A stretch of DNA of 64,000 nucleotides from CAMPKL01 sp963805925 (GTDB lineage Bacteria > Acidobacteriota > Terriglobia > Bryobacterales > UBA6623): positions 1,860,001 to 1,924,000 of the forward strand of contig CAWDWB010000003.1 in the NCBI GenBank assembly GCA_963805925.1, read 5' to 3'. The position numbers and the translations under genes were made by a program. Positions 1 through 11,800 of this stretch are shown here, piece by piece. The notes beneath the pieces were generated by a model. It worked only from the letters and a program-made list of their open reading frames with translations, was not told the DNA's origin and searched no databases. Within the stretch, counting starts at the first letter, position 1. Each line of letters opens with the position of its first letter.

Positions 1-1129
1 GGGCGGCGGCGCTCAACGGTCGCCCCAACAGAAACGCCGCCAGTCCGCGGATGTCCTCAAGCCCCAAGCCGAACCCGCCGAGTTGGATTGCCGCAATGCC
101 CGTCTGAAACCGCAGGTGGTACTTGCGCATTTGCTCGTTGCCGTAGACCGGCTCCGGGCGAAAGGGCTGAAAGCGAAACACGGGAACGACGTCGTATTGC
201 TCCATGTAAGCCTGGTAAGGAAGCTTGATCGGCGAACCGGTCACGCGAAAGTTGTAGAAGGCCAACGCGCCCAGGAACACGGCCGTCGTTGCGAGCGCCG
301 GGCTCAGATGCCGGGCGAGCGGTCCGAACCGGCCGCCCTTGCCCAAATGCCAGGCCACGACCAACAGCAGCGGTACGGCGAGGGCCAGTCCTTCCCAGGG
401 CCTGCTCGCCGCCAAGATGGATAGCCCCAGACCGAGCAGCAGGGATTCTCGTCTGCCGGCCCTATCCTGCAGTATGCGCAGCGCGGCGCCCAAAACCAGG
501 CATCCGCCCAGCAGGGCGACCGCTCCGCCCCAGTAGCTCGACGCCCAATAGGTCCAGTGGTTGTCGTGGTAGTACAGCCCCGTTCCGAAGCGTAAACACG
601 GCAGCAGGCCGCCGAAGAAAGCCCAGCGGCGCGGCGTCCAAGGCCTGATGCACCAATACAAGGCCACGCAAGCTAGGGCGAACGACGCCCAGACCCCGGT
701 GATCGGATGCCCGGTCAGGACCTGACCGGCCGCCAAAGCGACGCCCTGAGCCGGCGGATATTTCGACTGCATGGTCGGCTTCATCAAGACGTGCATCGTC
801 TCGAAGTGCCGCCACACGGGAGGAGTGGGATTGGTCAGCCGGCCGTGGGCGAACGTGTCGGCTGCCAGCAGATAGCTGAATTCGTCATGGACCCGCGGGC
901 CTTGGGCGCGGATCGCCGTGCAGACCGCCGCCGCGGATAGGCTTATCAAACCCACGGCAAGCATCGCCCGGCGCTCGCTGCCGTAGAGCATTCGAGCGAG
1001 TCCCCGCGCACGGAGCCGGACGCCTAGGCGGGCGCAAGCAGCCAGCAGCACGGCGATTATCGAAATCGCAGCCAATTCCCACCAAGTCGGGTCTAGGATC
1101 GTTGAGAGATCGAACGGAATGACGTCCAC
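1..1129 (-). CDS. Putative membrane glycosyltransferase (GT-C/ArnT-like), N-terminal part
   Basis: An open frame of 376 codons runs off the left edge, so the C-terminus is missing. The first membrane helix comes at about residues 17-30. It is followed by a luminal loop with the acidic pair in VHDEFSYLLAADTFAHG and then KYPPAQG, a layout typical of polyprenol-dependent GT-C enzymes of the GT39/ArnT type. Several further hydrophobic helices follow. The start is a GTG at 1129 and is uncertain: a strong AGGAGAGG lies about 33 bases upstream, without a usable start codon beside it. Substrate unknown. It is transcribed away from the non-coding gap at 1130-1596. Confidence 0.7.
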   Translation of the reverse strand, partial: MDVIPFDLSTILDPTWWELAAISIIAVLLAACARLGVRLRARGLARMLYGSERRAMLAVGLISLSAAAVCTAIRAQGPRVHDEFSYLLAADTFAHGRLTNPTPPVWRHFETMHVLMKPTMQSKYPPAQGVALAAGQVLTGHPITGVWASFALACVALYWCIRPWTPRRWAFFGGLLPCLRFGTGLYYHDNHWTYWASSYWGGAVALLGGCLVLGAALRILQDRAGRRESLLLGLGLSILAASRPWEGLALAVPLLLVVAWHLGKGGRFGPLARHLSPALATTAVFLGALAFYNFRVTGSPIKLPYQAYMEQYDVVPVFRFQPFRPEPVYGNEQMRKYHLRFQTGIAAIQLGGFGLGLEDIRGLAAFLLGRPLSAAA

Positions 1130-1288
1130 CGGAAACTTTCGGCCAAGCCGCTCTCGCCAGCTTACAATCCTCTCCTGAGCGATGCTCGATTGGCTCGGCA
1201 ACGGCAAAAGGATTGGAGGCGCAGTTTGGCCTTACGAAGAGAGGTTGGGCGCCGGATTGGCGAAGTTGGTGAATTGAAGGCCAAACGC

Positions 1289-1320
1289 CCAAAGGGCCCC
1301 TCAGATGAGGAGCCCTTTGG
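1289..1320 (-). terminator. Strong hairpin, possible terminator
   Basis: CCAAAGGGC and the following CCTCA pair with TGAGG and GCCCTTTGG around a very short loop, giving about 14 base pairs. Read on the minus strand it is followed by GCGTTTGG, only a weak T-run. It lies 160 bases upstream of the left-hand glycosyltransferase start. Confidence 0.4.
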
Positions 1321-1455
1321 ACGAAGGTTGGATTCCCTTCCAAGCGGGGAACCGGAGATGTCTTTGGGTCGACCCTAGTTTCTGTATCGCACTTACGCTG
1401 CGGCTCTTCTGGCTTTGACCGCGCGCCCGAGACCCTGTAACCGCTGCAGCGGCGC

Positions 1456-1495
1456 CCCTGGCCGTATCTCGCCTAGCCAGGGATCTTCTGTTTTT
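1456..1495 (+). terminator. Terminator-like hairpin plus T-run
   Basis: CCCTGGC pairs perfectly with GCCAGGG across a 13-base loop and is followed by ATCTTCTGTTTTT. This is the shape of a plus-strand intrinsic terminator, yet no plus-strand protein gene lies upstream, so it would have to end a non-coding transcript or be fortuitous. Confidence 0.4.
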
Positions 1496-1510
1496 AGGTA
1501 TACCACCCCG

Positions 1511-1529
1511 TGTCAAGCGACTGTGTCAA
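1511..1529 (-). promoter_or_regulatory. Tandem TTGACA (-35-like) motif
   Basis: Two perfect TTGACA hexamers lie 13 bases apart as the direct repeat CTTGACAC on the minus strand, with GGTATACC and TAAAAA just downstream. Spacing to a -10 box is not canonical for either copy, so promoter activity is a guess. It could drive the left-hand gene or a small RNA. Confidence 0.25.
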
Positions 1530-1564
1530 GAAGGGGCGAGTCGGCCGCGGTGTGGGGTGATCGT

Positions 1565-1586
1565 GGACAGCTAAGAGTGGCTGTCC
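1565..1586 (-). terminator. Hairpin after cytochrome P460 gene
   Basis: GGACAGC and GCTGTCC form a perfect 7-bp stem around an 8-base loop, 11 bases past the stop of the cytochrome P460 gene. No T-run follows, so it may act as a transcript-stabilising stem rather than an intrinsic terminator. Confidence 0.35.
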
Positions 1587-1596
1587 CCTGGGGCTG

Positions 1597-2142
1597 CTAC
1601 GGCTGCCGCAGGATGGGGTAGAACTGGGTGAAGACGTTGTCGGTCGCGGCGTGCTCGTTGTGGCAGGCCCAGCAACTCTCTTTGTTGAAGGCCTTCACGC
1701 TGGGGGCGGCGGAGCCGTCGCGACGAATGAAATTGAAGTAGGCCCAACTCTCGTCGTACTGCGAACTGTCTTTGAGAGCGACCTCGATGCCCAAAGCTTT
1801 GTCTTCGAAGTTGCCGCGCTGATTCGGCGAGACGCGCGAACCGGCGCTCAGCTTTTCCATGACCAGCATCGTCCCCTCGGGAAACTTGCCGCTCTTCTTG
1901 TACTCACGATAAGCCGCCGGAGTGATGTAGAGGTTATGGAACTCTTGCGGTCCTGGAGCGGCCTCCGACGCACCTTCGCTATAGCTCATCCCTAACGTGG
2001 CGCCGATGAATACCCACTCGCGGTAGCCTTCGGGCCGAACCAGTTCTTTGTCGCCGGTATAGCGCGGAGCGGCGTCCTGCGCCAACATCGCCAGCGGCAA
2101 AAGGAGAACCAAACCGAAGGGAAGGGAAAGGGCGCGTCTCAT
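1597..2142 (-). CDS. Cytochrome P460 family c-type haem protein
   Basis: The 181-residue protein has an N-terminal signal peptide (about residues 1-21, ending LAMLAQ) and a single c-haem site CWACH near residue 157. The central part (PEGYREWVFIGATLG, HNLYITPAAYREYKKSGKFPEGTMLVME) matches the cytochrome P460 domain. In nitrifiers P460 proteins oxidise hydroxylamine through a Lys-crosslinked haem. Many soil bacteria have diverged copies of unknown role, and nothing here indicates the substrate. It should be periplasmic. The gene stands alone on its strand with a hairpin after the stop. Confidence 0.85.
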   Translation of the reverse strand: MRRALSLPFGLVLLLPLAMLAQDAAPRYTGDKELVRPEGYREWVFIGATLGMSYSEGASEAAPGPQEFHNLYITPAAYREYKKSGKFPEGTMLVMEKLSAGSRVSPNQRGNFEDKALGIEVALKDSSQYDESWAYFNFIRRDGSAAPSVKAFNKESCWACHNEHAATDNVFTQFYPILRQP

Positions 2143-2248
2143 CTATCGAGACTACTCGAAGGGGGCGGAAGGATCAAAAGGAATAGCGCGTCAAGCCGGG
2201 TTAGAAGACTCTGAGGTCCAGCCATTCCCGCGGTAAACTACAAGTCCT

Positions 2249-2335
2249 GCCCGGGTGGCGAAATTGGCAGACGCAAGGGACTTAAAATCCCTCATCCGCA
2301 AGGATATGCGGGTTCGACCCCCGCCCCGGGCACCA
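2249..2335 (+). tRNA. tRNA-Leu (UAA)
   Basis: Acceptor arms GCCCGGG and CCCGGGC pair perfectly. The D-loop has GGCGAAATTGGCAGACGC, the anticodon loop CTTAAAA gives UAA, a long variable arm (CATCCGCAAGGATATGC) follows, and the T-loop is GTTCGACC. The long variable arm and discriminator A are class II tRNA-Leu features. The CCA tail is encoded at 2333-2335. Confidence 0.97.
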
Positions 2336-2350
2336 CTCCATCGACACGAA

Positions 2351-2575
2351 TCAAGCCTCAGGCTCGATGTCGATGACCTTGCCGTCCTGGGCCGCGCCGG
2401 CCGGTGTCTCTGGCGTTTGATTCTTCAGCGACAGCCAATACAACACGACCAGGATGATCACCCCGATGTCATCGAGTTGCCCCAGCCCGGGGATGAAGTC
2501 GGGAATCAGGTCGATGGGGCTGAGTGCGTAGAGAGCGCCCGCCACCGTCGCCGCTATGCGGCCAAAGTTTTTCAT
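2351..2575 (-). CDS. DUF1232 (YkvA-like) small membrane protein
   Basis: This 74-residue protein carries the DUF1232 hallmark LSPIDLIPDFIPGLGQLDDIGV followed by one strongly hydrophobic helix (VIILVVLYWLSL) and a polar tail. Family function is unknown. It is the last gene of the efflux operon, 21 bases after the DUF2892 gene, and converges on the tRNA-Leu gene. Confidence 0.85.
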   Translation of the reverse strand: MKNFGRIAATVAGALYALSPIDLIPDFIPGLGQLDDIGVIILVVLYWLSLKNQTPETPAGAAQDGKVIDIEPEA

Positions 2576-2596
2576 CGTGCGCCTCGCGCCCTCAGT

Positions 2597-2796
2597 CTAA
2601 CCGTGTGCGGCTTGGTCCTTGACGCCGAGCTTGCGCAAGAAGGTCATCATCGGGCACCAGTTCGTGAACGCAGACTGAAACAGGTTCAGCCCCACGAACG
2701 CGGTGAAGAAGTACCAATACGGGTGGACGAAATAGCCCAGCGCCAAGCTCAGCATCACAAAGAAGCCCGCCACCAAACGCAACCATCGATCGACAT

Positions 2797-2800
<4 letters not shown>
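2597..2800 (-). CDS. DUF2892 (YgaP-type transmembrane) protein
   Basis: 67 residues with two membrane helices (LVAGFFVMLSLALGYFV and YWYFFTAFVGLNLFQSAF), followed by WCPMMTFLRKLGV, which matches the DUF2892 inner-membrane domain seen alone or fused to rhodanese in YgaP. Its ATG overlaps the RND pump stop as ATGA, so it is translationally coupled to the efflux operon. Its role there is unknown. Confidence 0.85.
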
Positions 2801-5981
<3,181 letters not shown>

Positions 5982-5982
<1 letters not shown>

Positions 5983-7136
5983 TAGCGCCTCTCCTGAACC
6001 GGCGATCCGTCGGCAATCCCGGATGGATCGAGCACGACGCGGTCGCCGGCCGCCAAGCCGGACAGCACTTCATAGCGGCCGTCGAGCATTTCGCCCAAGG
6101 TCACCAGCCGCAGGCGAGCCGTCCCGTCTTGCACGGTGAACACCGACTGTATCTGCCCCCGTGAAACCACCGCCGATGAAGGCACGCTCAGCCCGTTGCG
6201 TTCGTCGCCCGGCAACAGCAGCTGGCCGTAGAGGCCGGACCGCAACCCGGAAGGCGAACCTAGAGCCACTTTCACCGTGAAGGTTCGCGATGCATCGTTC
6301 GCCGAAGGGTCAATCTGGGCGATACGACCCTGGGTTGGGCCGTTGTCCCCGAGAGACTCAATGGAGACCCCCACTTGCTGGCCGACTCGGATGGTCGAGA
6401 TCAGCGACTCAGGCACGGCCGCTTCCAGCCGGTACTCGCCCGCCTGCTCGATCTCCAGCAGCGGCATTCCCGGGTTGGCCAGGTCACCCGGGTCGACAAA
6501 CCTTTGAGTCACGACCCCTGCGATTGGCGCTGAGATCTCGGTATAGCCCAACATCGTCTCGGCGGAAGCGATTTGCGCCTCGGCCTGGGCCCTCTTCGCT
6601 TGCGCCTGGGCCGTACTCGCCCGTGCCTGCTCGAGAACTGCTTGCGCAGCCTTTAGCCCCGCCTCGGCCACGTCGTATTCCTGCTGCGAGGCGGACTTTT
6701 TCGATAGCAGCGTCTGATAGCGCTCGTGGGTAACTGTTGCCAACGCTAGTTGCGCTTCTGCCGCGCTGACCGCTTGCTTGCCTGCGGCGATCGCTGCGTC
6801 CGCTTCGTCGCGCATTGCCCGCGCCGCCGCCACTCCGCTCGCCAGCTGCTGGCCGTCGAGTTCGATTAGCGGCTGCCCGGCGGACACGCGCTGCCCTTCT
6901 TCGACGGCGACCCGGCGCACAGAACCCATCACCTGTGCGGCGATCGTGGCCTGCCTACGCGCCCGGACGACGCCTGTCAGCGGAACTGTTTGCGGGATTG
7001 CCTGGACCGAGAGCTGCTCGACCTCGACCCGCACCGGCGTCTTCGGCGCCGACTCGATTTCCGCTGGAGGCGCCCCGCCGCAGGCGGCCAGCACCGCGGC
7101 CGCTAGAGATAACTGAATCTGCAGGGCCATCCTCAT
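5982..7136 (-). CDS. RND efflux periplasmic adaptor (membrane fusion lipoprotein)
   Basis: 384 residues. The N-terminus has a lipobox (VLAACGG) for anchoring in the membrane. A first half-lipoyl segment (ATIAAQVMGSVRRVAVEEGQ) leads into an Ala/Gln-rich coiled-coil hairpin (about residues 95-190), the second lipoyl half (ISAPIAGVVTQRFVDPGD) and a beta-barrel region. This is the HlyD/AcrA adaptor architecture. Its ATG overlaps the TolC stop by four bases (ATGA), and its stop overlaps the RND start, so the three pump parts are coupled. Confidence 0.94.
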
Positions 7137-8509
7137 CGCAACGCCTCCGAATCCACCGTCAATGTTCCTGCCGCGTGCTCCAGAGCGGCCCGCGCGACGC
7201 GTTGCTCATACAGCGACCCCAACCGCCGGTAGCGCGAATTCGTCAGCGCCGACTCCGAACGCAGCAGCGCCGTTACATCTTCGAGGCCAGCCTCGTAGCG
7301 ATCCCGTATGATCCTCAAACTTTCCTCCGCTTGTTCGACCACGCTCGCCGCCACCGCCGTTCTCTCGGTCGCTGACTGCAAATCTGCGTGCGCCCGGCGA
7401 ATCTCCAACGACGCAGCCGAGTAGGCCTGGCGCGATTCGGCCGCCGCGCGAACTTCGGCTTCCCGTGAAGCCGCTATCCGCGCCCGGCTCTCTCCGCCGC
7501 GCCATAAATCCCATTGCATCGAGACACCAGCAAGCCAATTGCCGCCTCCGCGATCCACAAACCGCTGCCGATCGGCCTCGAATACCCCTTGCGCCACGAC
7601 CTGGGGCCACAACGAGCGCTCCGCCGCCGTCGTCTGGGCGGCGCTGATCTGCTCGCCCAGGGCCGCTGCGCGCAGTCCCGGACGATTCTCCGCCGCCGTC
7701 GTTAGGTACTGTTCCAGAGGAGCCGGCTCACCTATGACGCTTGTAGTAAGCGGTGTGGCCAGCGTCCAGCGTTCATCCAGATCCACGCCCAGCGCGTCAT
7801 TGAGAGCGGCCCGAGCCGTCCCCGCGTCGGACCTTGCCTGGATCCTGCGCTGCTGGGCCTCGCCCAGATGCACCCGCACGGCCATCACATCTGCCTGCGT
7901 GCTCATGCCAGCGTCAAACACCGCTTGCGCCCTTATCAGATCTGCCTCCGCACTCTTCACCGAATCCTCGGCGACCGTCAGGCCCTGTTGTGCCAAAACC
8001 GCGCCAAAGTAAGTCCGCGCCGCGTTTAGCAAGACATCCGCCTCCCGCCCGCGGCGGTTTTCCGCATTCAAGTCCTCCGCCAGCCGTGCCGCCCGAACCG
8101 CATTCTTGGTCCGCTGGGCGTCGAACAAGGTTTGCTCGACGCGGACCAGAGATTGAAAGTTGTTGAGAGAATCCGGGTTGTTCAGCGCGGCCACGGCGAA
8201 GTTATCCGGACCAAACTGCTTCTGATTGAGCAGCGAGCCGAAGACGTAGACCGGATTGTTACTACGCATGTAGGACTCCGTCCAGCTCAGCCGCGGCAAA
8301 TAGCCCGCCTCCGCCGCCCGGGTCCCCGCCACAGCCTCCCTCTCGCTCGCCGCCGCCGCCTCGATCGCCGGATGCGACCCGAGCGCCTTGCGTGCCGCTT
8401 GTTCCAGCGTCAACGATTCCTGCGCCAGGCCAGTCGTCGCCAGCAGGCTCCAAAGCCCGACCGCCAGCACTGCCTGCCAAATTCGCCCCAATTGGTCCGC
8501 TGCTCTCAT
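7133..8509 (-). CDS. TolC family outer-membrane efflux protein
   Basis: 458 residues with a signal peptide ending LATTGLAQ. Two tandem outer-membrane efflux repeats of long amphipathic helices (LTLEQAARKALGSHPAIEAA and the later RPGLRAAALGEQISAAQTTA region) define the TolC/OEP family. It is the first gene of the pump operon, with a good ribosome site GGAAGAG before the ATG. It should form the outer-membrane and periplasmic tunnel of the tripartite exporter. Confidence 0.93.
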   Translation of the reverse strand: MRAADQLGRIWQAVLAVGLWSLLATTGLAQESLTLEQAARKALGSHPAIEAAAASEREAVAGTRAAEAGYLPRLSWTESYMRSNNPVYVFGSLLNQKQFGPDNFAVAALNNPDSLNNFQSLVRVEQTLFDAQRTKNAVRAARLAEDLNAENRRGREADVLLNAARTYFGAVLAQQGLTVAEDSVKSAEADLIRAQAVFDAGMSTQADVMAVRVHLGEAQQRRIQARSDAGTARAALNDALGVDLDERWTLATPLTTSVIGEPAPLEQYLTTAAENRPGLRAAALGEQISAAQTTAAERSLWPQVVAQGVFEADRQRFVDRGGGNWLAGVSMQWDLWRGGESRARIAASREAEVRAAAESRQAYSAASLEIRRAHADLQSATERTAVAASVVEQAEESLRIIRDRYEAGLEDVTALLRSESALTNSRYRRLGSLYEQRVARAALEHAAGTLTVDSEALR

Positions 8510-8822
8510 AGAATCTCTTCCTTGCTCAGGCAGCGAATAGTAGCAACTGCGCCGCCAACTTGCCTGCGAAAAAACCGCGCCTCAAGTCTCAGTCGAACCC
8601 AGGCAGCCTATCCTCTTGAATTCACGCGAGATGTTATCAACTAGCATTCTATATATGGCATAGATTGCTATCTGGCACCCCATATATTGGGGCCAAGTCT
8701 CTTTACAACGCTCCCGTCTAACAGTAGGATGATCTGATGCCTGGGTTCGACTCAGGCTTTAGAATGCAGGAAGACGGTTCTTCGTTTTCCCGCCCGACAG
8801 AAGTCTGAGGGAGGCTGCGCAT
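8510..8822. promoter_or_regulatory. Divergent promoter region between efflux operon and smc
   Basis: This gap separates two divergent transcripts. It is AT-rich between 8630 and 8700 and contains the dyad CCCCA-TATAT-TGGGG (8678-8692) plus overlapping CTAT/ATAG half-sites (8649-8671). A small hairpin (GCCTG/CAGGC, 8739-8757) lies in the smc leader. The dyads are plausible repressor sites for the pump operon, but no regulator gene is adjacent. No protein gene is seen. Confidence 0.45.
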
Positions 8823-11800
8823 TTGCTCAAGCTGAAGAAACTGGAGCTGTTCGGCTTCAAGTCGTTTTGTGACAAAGAGGAGTTAACCTTTTCCGGCTCG
8901 GGGATTGCCTCGATCGTTGGCCCCAACGGCTGCGGCAAGTCGAACGTCAGCGACGGCATTAGCTGGGTGCTGGGCGAGCAGTCGGCCAAGACCCTGCGCG
9001 GCGCCCGCATGCAAGACGTGATCTTCGGCGGATCGCGTGACCGCAAGCCGTCCGGCATGGCCACGGTCTCGATGACCTTGTTCGATCCGGAAGCCCGCGA
9101 TGGACAGCCTGCCGCCGACGGAACCGTCAACGGTCTGTCTTACCCGGCCGGCAAGCGGCCCGGCGAGATCAACGTCACCCGCAAACTCTTCAGTTCGGGC
9201 GACAGCCAATACATCATCAACGGACACGTCAGCCGGCTGCGCGACGTCCACGACCTGTTCATGGGTACGGGTCTCGGTCCCAATCACTACGCCATCATCG
9301 AGCAGGGCCGCATCGGACAAGTCCTCAGCTCAAAGCCGCTCGACCGCCGCTCCATCATCGAAGAAGCAGCCGGCGTCACCAAGTTCAAGTCGCGCAAACG
9401 TCTGGCCGAGCTCAAGCTCGAGAGCGCCAAGCAGAACCTCAATCGCGTCAACGATATCCTGCAAGAAGTCATCCGCCAAGTCAGCTCGCTCAAGCGCCAA
9501 GCCTCCAAGGCTCGCCGCTACGAAGAGCTCAAGAAAGACTTCGACGCCGCCCTCGGGGCCATGCTGGCCACCCGTCATCGCAAGATGACCGCCGACATCG
9601 CCGCGGGCGAAGAAAACCTCCAAGCCTCCGATGCCGCTTTCCAAAAGCACATGGCGCGCGCCCGCACCATCGAGTCGAGCGTTGACGCCCAGCGCCAGCA
9701 AGAGCAGCAATGGTCCGAGCAACTCGAGAACGGCCGCCAAGAGCACTCCATGCTCACGGTCGAATCCGAGCGCTGCCGCTCGCGCGTCGAGCAACAAGCG
9801 CGAACCGCTATTGAGAACGAAACCCGCGAGCGACACGCTGAAGCCGAAATCCAGTCCCTGGTGCAGCGCATCGAACAGCTGGAACTCGAACTGATCGCCG
9901 AGAAGGAAGCCGTCGAGACCGTTCAGAAGCAGAGTGAGGAGATTCGCGGACGGCTAGCCGAGCGCAACCAAGTCCTCTCAGCCCGCCAGCAAGAAATCTC
10001 TGAAGTCCAACGCGCTCAGGACCAGAGCCGCCAGCGCGTCATGCGCTTGCTCGGCGAATTGTCTTCGCTGCGCAACCAGGTCGGCAAGATCGAAGAGTTT
10101 CAGGCCGGCAATACCCGCCAAGCCGCACGCGTCGAAGAAGAAGAGGCGCAGGCGCGCAAAGAATTCGAGCAAGTTCAGATCGGCCGACAGGAGCGCGAGA
10201 CCCGCATCGAGGCCAAGCGCCAAGAGCTGACCGCCATGCGCACTCGCGACAGCGAGCTCGCGGCGGCCCTTGAGGCTCTCAAGAACGAGACAAAGACGCG
10301 CCGCGAATCAGCCGACACGCTGCAACACGAACTTTCCCGGCTCGGTGCCCGCCGCGAATCGCTCGAAGAGATCCTCTCGCACCACGCCTACACCACCGAG
10401 ACAGTCAAGGGACTCTTCGGTGCGCTTGAGCGCCGCCCCCAAGAAGGCCTCAAGCCGATGGGCGTCTTGGCAGATTTTATCGACGTCGACCGCGAATTCG
10501 AGCGCGCCGCCGAAGACTTTCTCCGCGAAGAACTCGAGTTCGTGCTGGTCCACGACTGGCATGAAGCGCGCAAGGGCGTCGACTTCCTGCTGTCCGATCT
10601 GCAAGGGCATGCGACGTTCCTGATTCACCCCGATCAGCCCATCCCGGGCGAAGATCCGGTCCTGGGTCCGGAGACCGGAGTCACCGGCCGCCTGGCCGAC
10701 CACGTCCGGCTCACGAACGGCCTGTCGGCCTCCGCCTCCACGCTGCTTCCCAAGCTGCGCAGCTGCTACCTGGTCGAGCGCGAGGAGGACGCCAAGCGCC
10801 TGGCCGTACGCTACCCGGATCTCTACTTCCTGCTGCCCACCGGCCTTTGCTACCGCGGACACACCGTCAGCGGCGGCCGCAAGAGCAGCGCTGGCCCTCT
10901 GGCGCTCAAGCGCGAACTGCGCGAGTTGATGCCCAAGCTGGCTGCCGCCGAAAAGGCTTTCGACGAGAATCGCCAAGCCGTTGCTCTGGCCGAAGAGAGC
11001 ATGACGCGGACCGCCGCCGAGCGCGAAGAACTGCGCGGATCCATCCAACAGGCTGAAAAGACCGTGCTCGCCGAGGAACATGACCTACAGCGAGTCAAGC
11101 AAGAGTCCGAGCGCGCCACCCGCCGCGCCGACGTCGCCGCGCAAGAACGCCAGCGGCTGTTGCGCGAGGCGTCCGAGGCGGCGGCCAAGCGCCAGACGAT
11201 TGAGCAAGAGATTGCCCAAAGAGAGCGGGACAGCGAAGCGGCTGAACTCGAATCCGAGACCCTGAAGGGCAAGATGGATGCCGCCCGCGCCGCGCTGCAA
11301 GCCGCCAGCGACGAACAATCGAGTCTGCGAACCGAGGCCGCTACGCTCGAAGAGCGCCGCCGCTCGGCCTCGCTGGCGCTCGACCGCATTCGCCGCCTGG
11401 CCGATGAGCAAACCCAGCGGCGCGAACGGGTCAAGGCGCAGACTGCCCAGTGGAGCGAGGAGCGCCTACAGTTGCTGGCCGACAACGAGCAGCTCAACGT
11501 GCGCATCGTTGAACTGGAGGCCAAGCGCAAGACCGCCCAGGAGAACGTGGCGACTCTGACCACGCGACTGGAAGAATCGCGTCACAACAGCGCTGAGTTG
11601 GAAGAGGAAGGCCGGGCCTTGCGCGTTGAGGTAGAGGAACTCCGCCAGCAGCGCAATCAGCTAGAGCTCGCTCTTGTACAGAGCCGCTCCGATCTCAAGC
11701 ACCTCGAAGAGATGTGCGAGCACGAACTGAGGCAACCTCTCGCCGAAGTCGTGGAAGGGGTGAAGGCCGATCTCACGGACGAGGAGGTCGCTGAAGCGGA

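Larger units (their letters stand above)
1130..1596. other. Non-coding gap with several hairpins
   Basis: No convincing protein is encoded here. The gap holds a long inverted repeat (1289-1320), a terminator-like hairpin with a T-run on the plus strand (1456-1495), a tandem TTGACA on the minus strand (1511-1529) and a hairpin just past the cytochrome P460 gene (1565-1586). A promoter-like element and a strong stem about 200 bases apart would fit a small RNA gene or a structured leader of the left-hand gene. I could not match it to 6S, RNase P, SRP or tmRNA consensus elements. Confidence 0.5.

Noticed and set aside
1130..1596. 6S, RNase P, SRP or tmRNA gene
   Set aside because: Conserved sequence elements I know for these RNAs were looked for on both strands and not found.
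8739..8757. T-arm-like hairpin (GCCTG, GGTTCGACT, CAGGC) in the smc leader
   Set aside because: It looks like a tRNA T-arm, but no acceptor stem, D-arm or anticodon arm can be built around it.
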